The notes under the pieces: generated by a model
The model's database searches: none
What the model saw: only the letters and a program-made list of their open reading frames with translations
What the model was told of the DNA's origin: nothing
Made by a program: the position numbers and the translations under genes
Assembly (NCBI RefSeq): GCF_000219625.1
Contig: NC_018216.1
Coordinates: forward strand, 1,984,001 to 2,048,000
Length of the DNA: 64,000 bases
Source: Zymoseptoria tritici IPO323
Taxonomy: Eukaryota > Ascomycota > Dothideomycetes > Mycosphaerellales > Mycosphaerellaceae
Reading direction: 5' to 3'
Shown here: in pieces, positions 10,841 to 21,789 of the stretch
Position numbering within the stretch: position 1 is the stretch's first letter
Layout of the letters: each line of letters starts with the position of its first letter

Positions 10841-11593
10841 ATGGACCAGTCGCCCGCCGCTCCAAGGGCACCACCTAACACCCCAGCTCAACGCCTGGGA
10901 TGGTGGCCAGATGGCGTACTGGCTGAACCAGACACTCGGTTCACACCTCCGTACACCACACTCTCGGCTCTCGCGAACCTCGCAAGCCTCACGACCCTCC
11001 ACAGCAGTCTGCACAGCGACATCAGCAGTATCAGCGACCTATACACCGCGCTTGGCGAGCTCTACCACAGCCTCGCCCCTCTGCTGCCCTCACCTGGCCA
11101 GCTCTCAGGCCACGAGCACGCCATTCCCCTCACGAATCTCCAAGCACTCTTCACCGTCCACTTCTCCGAGGAGGGACAATTCGACACGGGCATCCTCCGC
11201 CTCCCATCCCTCGAGCACGGACCGACGAACTTCTTCATCTCCCAGTTCTCTGATGTCAAGGAGTCGCTCATTCACATCAACCGCGCGGCGCTTGTGCACG
11301 GTTCCGTCGAGGCCTATCCTGAGGTTCAAGCTACGATGGAGCTGGCTGATGAAGTGTTGGATGAGCTGAAGGAGCGTCTGGTGACTGCAAAGTTCTACTT
11401 GGAGGCCGTGGACGGGTTGAATGGGACGGCGATTACGGAGGGGAGCGACTCGCAGAGGTACTGGGCTGTTCAGAAGAGGGATTGGGATGAGGCGGTTGAC
11501 ATCATGCATCGCATCGGGCAGCGGAGGACAGGGTGGGATGTTACGGACGCCGATCGGGCAACGATTCGGAATCGAGCAGGACGTCGAGGATGA
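10841..11593 (+). CDS. Uncharacterised protein, divergent member of a four-gene family in this window
   Basis: Single exon of 250 residues with no domain I recognise. It is alpha-helical in character, with no signal peptide or membrane segment. A core segment ISSISDLYTALGELYHSLAP matches the position of ITxxYLRLGxEYHxxxP in the three paralogues at 28.3-31.2 kb. It also shares the following LQALFTVHF-type strand, a K-E-R-L-x-x-A-K-F-x-L helix near residue 190, and a late RDW-type motif matching DKExW. It is the most diverged of the four and sits on the other side of the 11.6-kb element. The ATG has a favourable AAG-ATGG context. Function unknown. Confidence 0.7.
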   Translation: MDQSPAAPRAPPNTPAQRLGWWPDGVLAEPDTRFTPPYTTLSALANLASLTTLHSSLHSDISSISDLYTALGELYHSLAPLLPSPGQLSGHEHAIPLTNLQALFTVHFSEEGQFDTGILRLPSLEHGPTNFFISQFSDVKESLIHINRAALVHGSVEAYPEVQATMELADEVLDELKERLVTAKFYLEAVDGLNGTAITEGSDSQRYWAVQKRDWDEAVDIMHRIGQRRTGWDVTDADRATIRNRAGRRG

Positions 11594-12116
11594 GTTTGAG
11601 GACCGCTCTCGAGATCTGTTGTGATGTTCTGGGAGGCTTTTTGCTTGATCAAGATTGGAACAATGGTATGATCATGGCGTTAGGGTATTAGCACAATGGG
11701 CTTGGGTACTTGCGGGTTGTTCACTTTGGACGACACAGTTACGTAGAAAGTAATATGGAATACACATGTTCATATCGTAATACACATTTCCGTTAATTAC
11801 CTATCGTTCTCCTATGTCCTATGTGATCTAGAGGTGAAGTGAAACTAGCCCATGAATATTTGATGGGAGACTTTGATATGAGCTTTCAATTCTAACTAGA
11901 TCTCTCGGCGGGCCGTCTGAAATCGAAAGGTGTTTTCTTTGTCTTCCGCTCACACTCTCGTCCACGTTCCAATGCCTTGCCATCAGGTCCGACGGCTACC
12001 CGTCGGGCGCCTGAGAGTTGCCTGTACGGACTGAGATGTCTATGGACAACTCGAGGAGCACAACATGATGGGTCCCTCATCCGAGATGCGTCCGCATCCT
12101 TCTGGTGCCCTGCAGG
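11594..12116. other. Intergenic DNA left of the 11.6-kb element
   Basis: The AT-rich 3' flank of the preceding gene, then non-RIP sequence up to the element edge. No gene or RNA recognised. Confidence 0.55.
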
Positions 12117-12138
12117 GCACTGCAGTAGTCTCAGACGC
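12117..12138 (+). repeat. Left target-site duplication and terminal inverted repeat of the large element
   Basis: GCACTGCAG at 12117-12125 is repeated directly at 23757-23765. TAGTCTCAGACGC at 12126-12138 is the exact reverse complement of 23744-23756. The match continues imperfectly inward (CAGACC versus CAGACT after one mismatch), giving about 21 bp with two differences. Confidence 0.8.
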
Positions 12139-12203
12139 TCAGACCACCTCGCGTATCAGGCCAATCAGGTGCAAGCACCTGGCCCTACTGTAGGTGGTCT
12201 GAG
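12138..12203. repeat. Subterminal hairpin, left end of the element
   Basis: CTCAGACCACCT at 12138-12149 is perfectly complementary to AGGTGGTCTGAG at 12192-12203. Inside it, AGGTGC-AA-GCACCT at 12168-12181 forms a second stem. The RIP-like composition begins immediately after this structure. Confidence 0.75.
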
Positions 12204-12572
12204 GGCCTAACTAGTGTTTTTTAGTAATAGAGTGTTAGCTTTATATGTAAATTACACTAATATAGAGTGTTAGCACCTGAACGCGTCTGTACGACTAACG
12301 GCGACGACAGCATTACCAGGTATAAAATCTGAAAATCCGGCTTAGTTATCTAATGCAGATTAACGTGCTCTACAACCTCCTGCTATTTGTTTTAACCTAA
12401 CGCGTTAGACGAACGAAGAGTAGGCTTTCGCGTATCTTTAGTCTAACTAACGCGTTTGTATGGCGAGACGGCAATGCCTACTCCTCCTTTAGTTTTTGTC
12501 TAATGCTAACTAAAATTTGTCTATTAGATAGCCAGCCGTCCGCTCCCTAACTTAACTAAAGCCGATTTTAGG

Positions 12573-15500
12573 ATGCCGCGCTATAAATCTCGTCTTTCCA
12601 GGTTAAATTCTAACCTAACCCGATCTTTCGCGACGAGTACCTCGAGCAGCTTTAGTGCTAGCGAGTCCGGATAAGTTAGTAATGCGTTAGATAAGGCGAC
12701 TAATAAGGAGGATCGATCGGACGAGTCGTTTTCGCGTATAGAAATTACTACTTTTGCTAGCGTACCTAAGCGCATTTAGGTGGTCGACGACGACGACGAC
12801 GACGACAGTAATAGTCTATCTAACGTCCTAAGTAACTTCGATAATAGCGAGGACCTCTAGGGTAGTCTGCAAAACCCTATAGAACTGTTAGTATTAGACA
12901 TCGCCCTTTAGACGATTTTGTGTAGGGGCAGCATAAAAGTGCATTTTATTCGGTAGGAAGGATAGCTAGAGAAGATAGTGTTAGCACTAACTGAAGAGAT
13001 TCCGGTCGAAGAAGACGACGTGTTAATTAGGCGGCTGCTAGAGCGGGTATTCTAGTCGGCGTAGAGGAATGCCTATAATGTAGACGCAGTCGAAGCCGCT
13101 TAGGTCGGGGCCCCTAACGAATGCTACACACCTTCTATTTCTCTGCCTACTAATGTGCTAGACTAGCTGGTTATAATAGCGCGCCGCCGCGCGTTCGATA
13201 AGGTGTGCCGCTAGATTAACTATGCTATCGAAACGCCTGTGCTTCTAGACGGACAACAAGCTATAAGTATAGCGGAGTAGGTGGACATGACTAAGCGCGC
13301 GGTCCGTCTGATATATCCGTATTATGCCCGAAAGCTACAAGTCCGTATACTGCGGCACCTACTCTTCGAGAAGAAAGACCTAGTCTAGATTGCGGCTACC
13401 TCGGCGGGCAAGAGTCTAGCATATTAGTTATAGGCGCTAATACGGAAGAAGATGTCGATCTTGGTGCTTCTACTTAATTAGATTAGCAAGGAACAGCTCG
13501 AGAAGATCGAGTGTCTAAAGGGAAAACTGTTAGCATTAAACTCGAACACTAAGGCGGAGCTTACTAACTAGTAGTAGAAGCTGCTGTATTCCGGGAAGTG
13601 TACCTACCTAATATTGTCTCCTAAGATAGCGATACAGTCGTAGTTTATAAAACTAATAGTTAAACCGGCGGTAAGGTAAAGGCTCGGCCTCTTTGTGTTA
13701 GACGAGTTCTACCTAGTTTACTAGTAGGGGATAGAGGGTAGAGGATTTCGGAAAGAATATACCTATCTAAAGAATCTTCGGTCTACCCTAACTAATCGTG
13801 TTTGCTTCTTTGGTTGTTTAGCGACTCTCGAGCCGGATACCCTCGTTAAGTATTAGACGGCCTCCGGCTTTTACGACGACATAGTTGTCGTACAGGATTC
13901 GATTAACTAATCTAAGATATCTATACGATGTTACGCTATTCTAGATAGTATGCTCGGGAACTATAAGACGCTTCGATATCTAACCGATCGCCTTGCCGGA
14001 GCTAATAGCGTGCCGAATCCCTAGTCGATTAAGAAAACAGTAGTGTTTATCGACAGTCGCTTAGGTATCTATACCGCGGCGTCTAGCCTTTAGTCCTACC
14101 TACATGCCTAATTCTCTAGAAGCCTAATAATTAACCAGATCTATGCTATAGTAAGAACCTACTATAGTAGGACGGCTAGGCGAACGTAGGCGAATGTAAT
14201 TAAGGAGTTCCAGAAACCAGACTCGAAGATCCGGATCCTGTTCGCGACTAAGGCTCTTAGTCTAGGCGTCGACCTGCCTAACATTAAACGGGTCGTTTAA
14301 TACTGCCTTCTACAGAACGCTAGCATACGGACTATTATACAGCGAGCCGGGCGCGCTATGCGTAATAGTAAGCGGTAGGGCACCGGAACTTTTACCTTCC
14401 TTTACGACTAATAGATCGTAGGCCCCCGGTCGCCGGCCCGACTAAACCAGACTTATATAGTCCCGGACAGATTCTTAAACTCGGAGCAGGAGAAAGAGGC
14501 TGGTAATCTCGCCGATGCGCTGTCTGACGCTAGATTAGATGCTTACGAGCCGGCGCCTGTCAGACTACCGTCGGCGGTACGCAAGAAGCCGAGGGCGAAA
14601 CTAGGTCCTTAGTAGAAGCGCGACAATATAAACTATTCCGTATAGGAGTTTGTGAACGCTAGACGTAATGCAGATAGTCCAGTCGACTATCGTCGCGTCG
14701 CTACTTTAAAGCCCTTCGTAGAGCTACTACCTAAAGGGCGTATCCGTAAGAACTGCTACGATATCTACGACTAGGATATAATATTGCCTGCCGACCGCTT
14801 TTCCGAATGGATTCTGTCTTCGGCGGACCTAGATGCCGCCTATGCTAGACGCCCGTACGAGAAGACGATCCGCGAGGGTCTAAACAAATAAGAGCCTAGC
14901 GTAGCTAAATTGTATTATAAAAAGGCACTATTCCCTAGTGTGCCCGGTTCTCTTCTACCTTAGACAGTAATCGCGCATCTTGCTTCTACATTCGGCTCGC
15001 CTAGTGCGAAGGGAGACGTAATAGCTCGCTAGGTCGAGCTAGCCTGTTCTACTATAGACTTCCGACCGTCTCCTAAGCTTGTAACTATACTAGTTTCGAA
15101 GCTGTCGGTGTTGCTTAAGCTAGCGTAATCGGTCGAGGCCCAGGAATTGCAGGAGAGTTAGGAACGCGTCGGGGCGCATCGTATTCATACGTAGAAGCGC
15201 TATCTAAGTCTCGAACTCTCTATAAGTCCTAAGCGATCTCCTAGGTCCGCTTCGGACGATATAAGGGCTGCTAGTAAGCTAGACTATAAGCTTGCTGCTT
15301 AGTCTGTCTATAGTCCTTACGCCGGTCCGGTACGAGAGCCTAGCCCTCTAGTCGGTAAGCCGCCTACGCCTGTCCCTAAAAGGCTAAAGGTTATACAGGC
15401 GCAATCTAGTAGAGCCGTCCTCCCTCCTAATTGCGCGCCTAGCTCTTCCGTCCGCTGTCCTACCCCGCTGCCTAGAGCGTATTCCGGAGTTTCTACCAGC

Positions 15501-15811
15501 TATCGAAAGGCTACGCCTAAAGTATCCGATAATAGAGTTCGTTCGGACAGCCGTCGTTTCGGCACTATATTAAATCTAAACCAGATTCGGCTAGCTAGAC
15601 GTTAGTCAGCTTCTCTAGTACCGGCTACAGTGTCGCCCGAACCGATAATCGTAACAACGTCGCGCGGTTAGACGTAGGTAGCGAACGTAGTGCCCTAGAA
15701 GCATTAGTTTAGTTAGTAGGGTTTAGGTGTCGATAGTGTCTATAAAGAGGTCGACTAGTTGAAGATATAGACTATTTTGCCAAGGATTTTAGATTTTAGC
15801 GTATTATAATA
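12573..15811 (+). pseudogene. RecQ-like DEAD/H-box DNA helicase, RIP-inactivated
   Basis: From ATG 12573 the frame reads through TAG/TAA stops for about 1,080 codons. After an acidic Ser-rich N-terminus with an aspartate run (12,783-12,803) come the helicase motifs. Walker A is AATSAGKSLAY at about 13,391-13,424. Motif II reads DEFY at 13,701-13,712, where RecQ has DE.H; a CAC-to-TAC change fits RIP. It is followed by the RecQ-typical glycine and FRKEYTYLKNLR, motif V is LFATKALSLGVDLP near 14,250, and motif VI is QRAGRAM near 14,341. The C-terminal third is Pro/Ser/Arg-rich. Telomere-linked RecQ helicases of fungi are the nearest family I know; this copy lies inside a TIR element instead. 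All stops seen are TAG or TAA, as CpA mutation predicts. Confidence 0.8.
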
Positions 15812-15878
15812 ATAGCCCCGCTCGAGCCCTTAACATCGCCTCGTTATCTCTCTCTACTAGTATATTATCCTCGTGCAT

Positions 15879-18800
15879 ATGTCTACAGTTATAGAAGCCT
15901 CGACTCCAGCCGCCCGAAGGGGGCGTCCGTAGCGTAAACGCAAATTACCTAAGCCGGCGCCTCTAGTCCGAACGCCCTCCTAGTCGACGTCGAATGCTAG
16001 CAGGTCTAGATCGAGCAAGAGTCGGGATACTAGTGTCCGGAGACCGAGAAACCGTTACGGCAAAGGCAAGACGAAGAGAGAGAAGGTAGACCTCCTACTA
16101 GCCTAAATAAAGGAGTTAGGGATAACATTCGGGACCTTTGTAGAGCTGTATATCTTATGTAAGAAGGGCGCCTCGTCGTCTAATTAGGCAGAGACGGCAG
16201 CTACTAGGACTAAGAGGTTAGCTAGTCTGTTGTAGAAAGATTAGATATATACAAGAGTATCTAAGCATATGCCTCCCGGTAAGTAGATAAACACGGAAGC
16301 AGTGTGCAACGAACTAGAGATGTTGCGGGGGCGCTAGGTAAGGAGGTCTGGTGTATACACGGACATATGCTTACGTTTTTAGGAGTTCGGGCAGTAGGAC
16401 TAAAAGATACCTACAGAAGATCTAGATTATAAGGGTGCGGTTTAGTCGATAGGAGAGTGCGTACCGTTAATACAGGCACTCTTTAAGGGGATATTAGGTC
16501 TACTACGGAAGGCTGTCCTAGCTAATTACATGCTTAGGCGCGTAGGTCTAGTTGCTAGCTTACTCGGACAGACACAGCATCCGCGATACTACAGTTAGTT
16601 CCCGAACTAGCTAGGAATATATCTCCAGAGCTAGGGTGTAAAGCGGCGGGTAATCGTAGTGCTGTCCGGAATAGGTGTCTGCGCGTTACCGAAAAGCATA
16701 TACCGCTGTAATCGACAACTGCACTCCCTAGCGAAGGACCGTATTACCGGCTTTGGACGAGATTGCTGCATACACAGTATCCACGATAACCTAGACATCT
16801 ACTACAAAACCGGGGAGCATAGGCATAACCGTAAGGATAAACTAAAGCATGTTACGACTGGCATAGTGCTTAAAAGCATCGAGGTGCCGCAGACTAGTCT
16901 GAAGCGGGAGTATTTTCGTAAGGATAAGCCTCTTTAGCTCGTAGACGTACTCGAAGGAGACAGCAATCGATACGACGCTGTCCAGAAACAAATCTTACGC
17001 AGCCTTATTGCCTCGGCTATCGTTAGATTATATCCTAACGTAGTCGCGTATTGTTTAGGTGTCGATACTACTGCCGATAACAATCCTCCGCGTCGCGGTA
17101 ATCGAACAGTAGTGTCTAGCACTAACCCGGGCACTAGCAGGGAGACCGCTACATATAATAAGCATAGAAAGAGCAAGATCGACTAGGACAATGTCGCTAG
17201 CTTCCCTACATTTCCTACAATCGACCGGCTGGAGAAGCAGAAAAGCGTAACGTGTATACTAAATCTTATGTTCGAACACGAGGGTACGACTAAAGGTACA
17301 CATACCGTAATCGAGAACATTCTCGAGCGCCAACTCGGATATAGAGACATATATAACGAGTTCTTACAGCACTAAGACGCACAATCCTCGAGGGCTAGAG
17401 GGGATACTGTTTATAACTACCAAGGCGCTACTAGTAGCTAGCAAATCCACTACCGGAATCCTTATCCTGCCGCTAATAGCGACGCTACCCAAGATATAGA
17501 AGGTCGTCCTATTAAACACTCCTAGCAACCCTATTAGTTATACCTAGCGACCTAGTCTACTGTTTAACTATCCTAACAATAGTATCCGGCAACCTAGTCT
17601 ACTTTCTAGCTATCCTAACAGTAGTATCCAGCGACCTAGTCGACTTTCTAGCTATCCTAACAGCAGTATCCGGCAACCTAGTCGACTTTCTAGCTATCCT
17701 AACAGCAGTATCCGGCGACCTAGTCGACTTTCTAGCCATCCTAGCAGCAATATCCGGCAACCTAGTCTACTTTTCAGCTGTCCTAGAGCACGCCTATAAC
17801 CTCCTAACTACTATATCTAGCGACATAGTCGACTTCTGCGTCCGCCTAGAGCACCCCTACGACTTCCTAACAGCTATCCGCGGTAACGAGTAGTAGTTTT
17901 CTATACGGTAGACGCGATTCGTCGGCCCTACGTAGTTATAGTACACCTGGCGGACCCCCGAGGGCGCTTAGACAGTCGCCGGGTACGGTACTACACATTC
18001 TACGAACGCGGTCGCTAAGAGAGAAGCTAGAACACTATATATACAATCGGACGAATGTTATCTTCCTAATGTATAGCGACCAGTTGTCGGTAAAGAACAT
18101 CCGAACATACCTTAAGGAGGCTCGAGAGAACGACGACGCATTCGACAAGATGCAATAGGTACTACCGTTGCTAGGTTTGTTCTACCTAAAGATATACCTT
18201 ATCTAGGCAATTAAGAATAACTTTAATAGGTAGGAAGGCTACGCTGCCAAATCTTTATTAATGGTCTATCGAGGACTAATAGAAAGGAAGATATGCCCCT
18301 TATTCTATGCACCCTATAGCTACCTAGAGCGTCTAACCTTAGACAGTTTTAATGCTAGAATACTTGCATTTGTGTACGAAGAGCTTAAGCTAGTCGTATG
18401 CAGTCGGACAGCGATATCGACCTACATTCGCGCACTTACTCGCTAAGGGTTTACTAGTCTAATAGACAAGGTCTACGAGAAGGCCTTCTCGCACAAGGCC
18501 CGCTCGTTAGATGCGGACTACCTAGAGGGAGACACTATTAAGGTAAAGAACTCGTATTTATTAAAGAGGCATTAGTCGAAGAAGGCTAGTGCGACTAACA
18601 AGGCTGCCGCTATAGCCGACGGCAACGAAGAGCGCAGGAATTACATCCGATTCCTTTATGTCGTCGAGACGTATTAGATGCTGTCGCGAGCTATAAAGTA
18701 TGCGGATATCGGACTACTCCGCCGGGTAATTAACCGATGTATCTTAATCTTCTACGCTAGATTACACAAGAATTACGCATTTATTATACTATAGATAAAG

Positions 18801-19650
18801 TAGTTAACAGACACCGAGACGTCTCATCCGATACTGTAGCGGGCTATGCTAGCTAACGGACTAGTAAATATGGCCGGTGCGGACGATAGTTAGTTCGAGA
18901 TCGACAGGGCGAATGAGTTTCTCAACCGGTATCTAAAGACATTAATAGCTAGCTAGCGCAACGGCACGTTCGACGTCGAGAACTAACTAGAAGAAGCCGC
19001 GCTTTTAGCGACCTATACCGGCCACCTGCGAGAGGTTATCGAGGCTAGGTTCGGGGAGGTAACGAATACCAAGCATACCTTACCAAAGTTAGTCGAGGAG
19101 ATATATGTAGTCGCAACGATTTATTACTAGGAAACACTGCCGACGAAGGTAGTCGATCTAGATACGAATGCAGTCCTCCCTTTTTACGCTATAGACTTGT
19201 ATACTATAGGTGTTAAGAACCTGGTAACTAACGTAAAGGGTAGCAGTCGACTAGAGAGGTTTAATAAGAATGTAGTTGTAAAGGACTCTTAGATTGTATA
19301 GGCAGACTAAGATCTAATCCCGGTAAACATAGAACTACCGGACCTAATAACGGATCCTTACCTCCGCCGTATAGCAGCGACAGACATTACTCCTGGACTA
19401 ATAAGGACGCCTTAGGATCCTAACAGCGAAGACGAGGTAGGTAATGTTTACTTCGATAGCGACTAACCTTACTTGCTAATAGCTATGCTATTACCTACCT
19501 CGTATGTGTACACGTCAGACGCCCTCAACATTACATTTAGGCACTTACTAACCGCCCTTTTAGGCATTAGCACGACCAATTCACGTATAGACGCCCTTTA
19601 CGAGACGTAGATTGGTCATACACCCGTGCACGTACTACGTCGACGACGTT
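15879..19650 (+). pseudogene. AT-hook plus DUF6589-like protein, RIP-inactivated; candidate mobility protein
   Basis: ATG at 15879 opens a basic N-terminus with an AT-hook-like RRGRP core. Around 16,640-16,940 is a stop-free stretch containing VVLSGIGVCALPKS and HDNLDIYYKTGEHRHNRK, then VTTGIVLKSIEVP. Near 18,050-18,260 comes DQLSVKNIRTY followed by VLPLLGLFYLKIYL. Around 18,660-18,960 SRAIKYADIGLLRRVINRC and FEIDRANEFLNRYLK occur. This order matches the DUF6589 family of fungal proteins as I know it. The aspartates in DN and DQL are spaced like acidic residues of RNase-H-fold transposases; that catalytic reading is my inference. Stops are TAG/TAA. The frame probably ends near 19,650. A Gln-rich 42-bp tandem array lies in its middle. 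Confidence 0.65.
17540..17800 (+). repeat. 42-bp coding minisatellite within the DUF6589-like frame
   Basis: About six tandem copies of a 42-bp unit that includes TATCCGGCAACCTAGTCGAC. Forty-two bp is 14 codons, so copy number can change without breaking the frame. In the frame of the surrounding gene the unit is glutamine-rich, and those glutamine codons now read as TAG/TAA in most copies. Outer copies are more diverged. Confidence 0.8.
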
Positions 19651-19880
19651 AATTGTACAGCTCGTAGAGGCAGCAAGACGCCTACTTCTACCCGACTTTA
19701 GTTACTAAACTTCCTTCCTTCTTTATTAACCTTCTTATACTATCCGATTGCCCTTCTATCCCTCTATTAACTATTACTTTATCTATCCTTTACTATACTA
19801 CTCGTTATACTACTTATCTATCCTCGCCAACTACCTTATGCTTTCGACAGACGGAGAATCTCGTTAGTAGACTACATTTA

Positions 19881-21530
19881 AGCGTAAGTTTCGCTACGCC
19901 TGCAAAGATAGAGATTTACTAATACGTAAATAGTTTCACTATAGCACCTAGCGTATAGTAGAAGCTAGCCGACTAGGGCATCTCGGCGGAGGGTCAAGAT
20001 ATATACGATATGTACGCCGAGTAGTTTTAGACGGAATAGTACAGCTAGGCAAAAGTTACGCTCTATAAAGACAACATCGTCAAGTTCGTTTAAGGGCTTT
20101 ACCGCGCAGTATGTTAGAAATCCGGCTCGGTAATTAGGGACGTGAACAAGCGCGTAGGGCGTTAAGGGCGTATGCATTCTAGCATTATAGAACTAGTAGA
20201 CGATTCCCGAACCGGTCTATACGCGCTCGTATCTAGCAAGGAGATTCTAAGGCGCTTCGGCAATTAGACACGCACCTTCGTGCCTAGCACCTCCGCTACG
20301 AAGCTAGTAGCTATTCTAGCTACTTTCTAGATAGGCGGTGCTATTATGTCGGCTACTAAGACTTGTACGAAGTGCGGCCTAGCTAACGATCCGAATAGAT
20401 TCGCAAACGACTATATCGTCTGGCTATACCCTATATAGGAGAGGGCTAGGGATAGAGAGTTCCTCTTCTTAGATGCCTATACTAACTACCTACTTTATAG
20501 CAATTATAACAAGTGTAATCTAGCTACGAACAGTCTCGCTACGAAGTACACAAAGGAAGCGACGCCGGACTGTAAGGAGAGTAAGGAGGACGAAGAGACG
20601 GAGCGTCTTCCTAGCTTAGGAGACGCTTAAATAAAGATCTCCGACATGTTACTCTTTATAAGTATAGAGAATGTCCCCGAGGTTGTAACGTACTACAGTA
20701 GCGGACGCGTCTTAGGCAAACATAAGAAGCATAGGTGCATTATAGTCCTGTTTAGATACGACGCTCGATTCGACGCGGAAGAGTACACCGACTGCCTGAA
20801 AACCGCTCTAAAGGAAGCGTAGGGAGAGGTTAACAAAGTAATTAACTAAGACTACTCCTGTCGCGACCTTCTAGATCTAGACAGTCCTCCGGTAACGATA
20901 GCGCCGCCTTCTATCTAGCTAAAGACGCTTGTACGTAATAGGCGCATAAGCACTCGTTCGATAGGCGCTCTACAATCGGACGTAGAGATAGCGGACGCGT
21001 CTAAGGTCACAGGTCGCAGGACAACTCGCCGTACGAGTAATAAAGTGCGCGAGGACAAGGCGCGGTTAGCAGACGAGATTAGGGAGGAGCGGGAGGAGGC
21101 TACCCGCGAGGAGGCTAGAATAAGGTCCTCTCGGAAGGAGAGGCCAGCGAAGAAGCAGACGCCTAAGGAGACGCCTACGAAGTCCCGGCACAACGATCTG
21201 CATACTCTAATAGCTGACTCTACTAAGCGAAGCGGGAAGAAGTTATTTACCCTATTCGGATTCGACGTCTAGCAGGACAGCCCTTCCGGCGGAAGACACG
21301 TCTTAGAGGGCGGCGAACTAACCGGCATGTTCTTCTCGCCTAGATAGGTCAACCTAAGCCCGGGACGTAAGCGAAACAAGGGTTCGATCGACTTAGATGG
21401 ACACGTCGTCCGAAGCATCTTTTCGTACTAGGACTAGAGTTACGGTAGCCGGGTTCCTCCTAGCAATAGGCTAAAGAAGTTAGACAGGCGTAGAGGCAAA
21501 TAATTTAGAGGTAGCGAGCGCGAGCGTTAA
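19881..21530 (+). pseudogene. Uncharacterised third protein of the element (CxxC motif, charged C-terminal helix)
   Basis: A frame that can be followed through TAG/TAA stops from about 19,881. It contains SATKTCTKCGLANDPNRF near 20,349-20,402, a possible half zinc site, then an acidic stretch, VTYYSSGRVLGKHKKHRC near 20,690, and an uninterrupted 75-codon part at 21,045-21,272. That part is very rich in Arg/Glu/Lys and should be a charged helix. The true start is uncertain because several stops precede 19,881. I do not recognise the family. Position and orientation suggest it is co-inherited with the helicase and DUF6589-like genes. Confidence 0.45.
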
Positions 21531-21789
21531 CTACATTTAACTAATTTCATAAGCATGTTTGTAGCACTTAGGTAAGATGCGACACGAGTATTCTTTATAG
21601 CTTACCTATCTCTAGGATAGCCCTACAGGTGTTAGCTTTAGTGTTTATTTCGCGAGTCCCTTTTGATAGTAAAGTGCATAGAACCTTTAGCACTGCTATT
21701 AGTTGCTTGCCTATCGTTAGGATAGCCCTGTAGGCGATAGCTCGAGCGTTTAGTTAAGTAGATTTTAATTAAACCCCAAAAGCCTGCTT

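Noticed and set aside
16659..16937. Stop-free 92-codon frame that could look like a small gene
   Set aside because: It is a surviving segment of the larger DUF6589-like pseudogene, in the same frame as flanking broken sequence.
20915..21272. Opposing frames near the end of the third element gene
   Set aside because: The plus-strand one belongs to the degenerate third gene; the minus-strand one is its shadow.
12573..21530. Possible use of TAG/TAA as sense codons in the element (stop-codon reassignment)
   Set aside because: CpA/TpG depletion and matching missense changes (His to Tyr, Cys to Tyr) explain the stops; normal genes nearby use standard stops.
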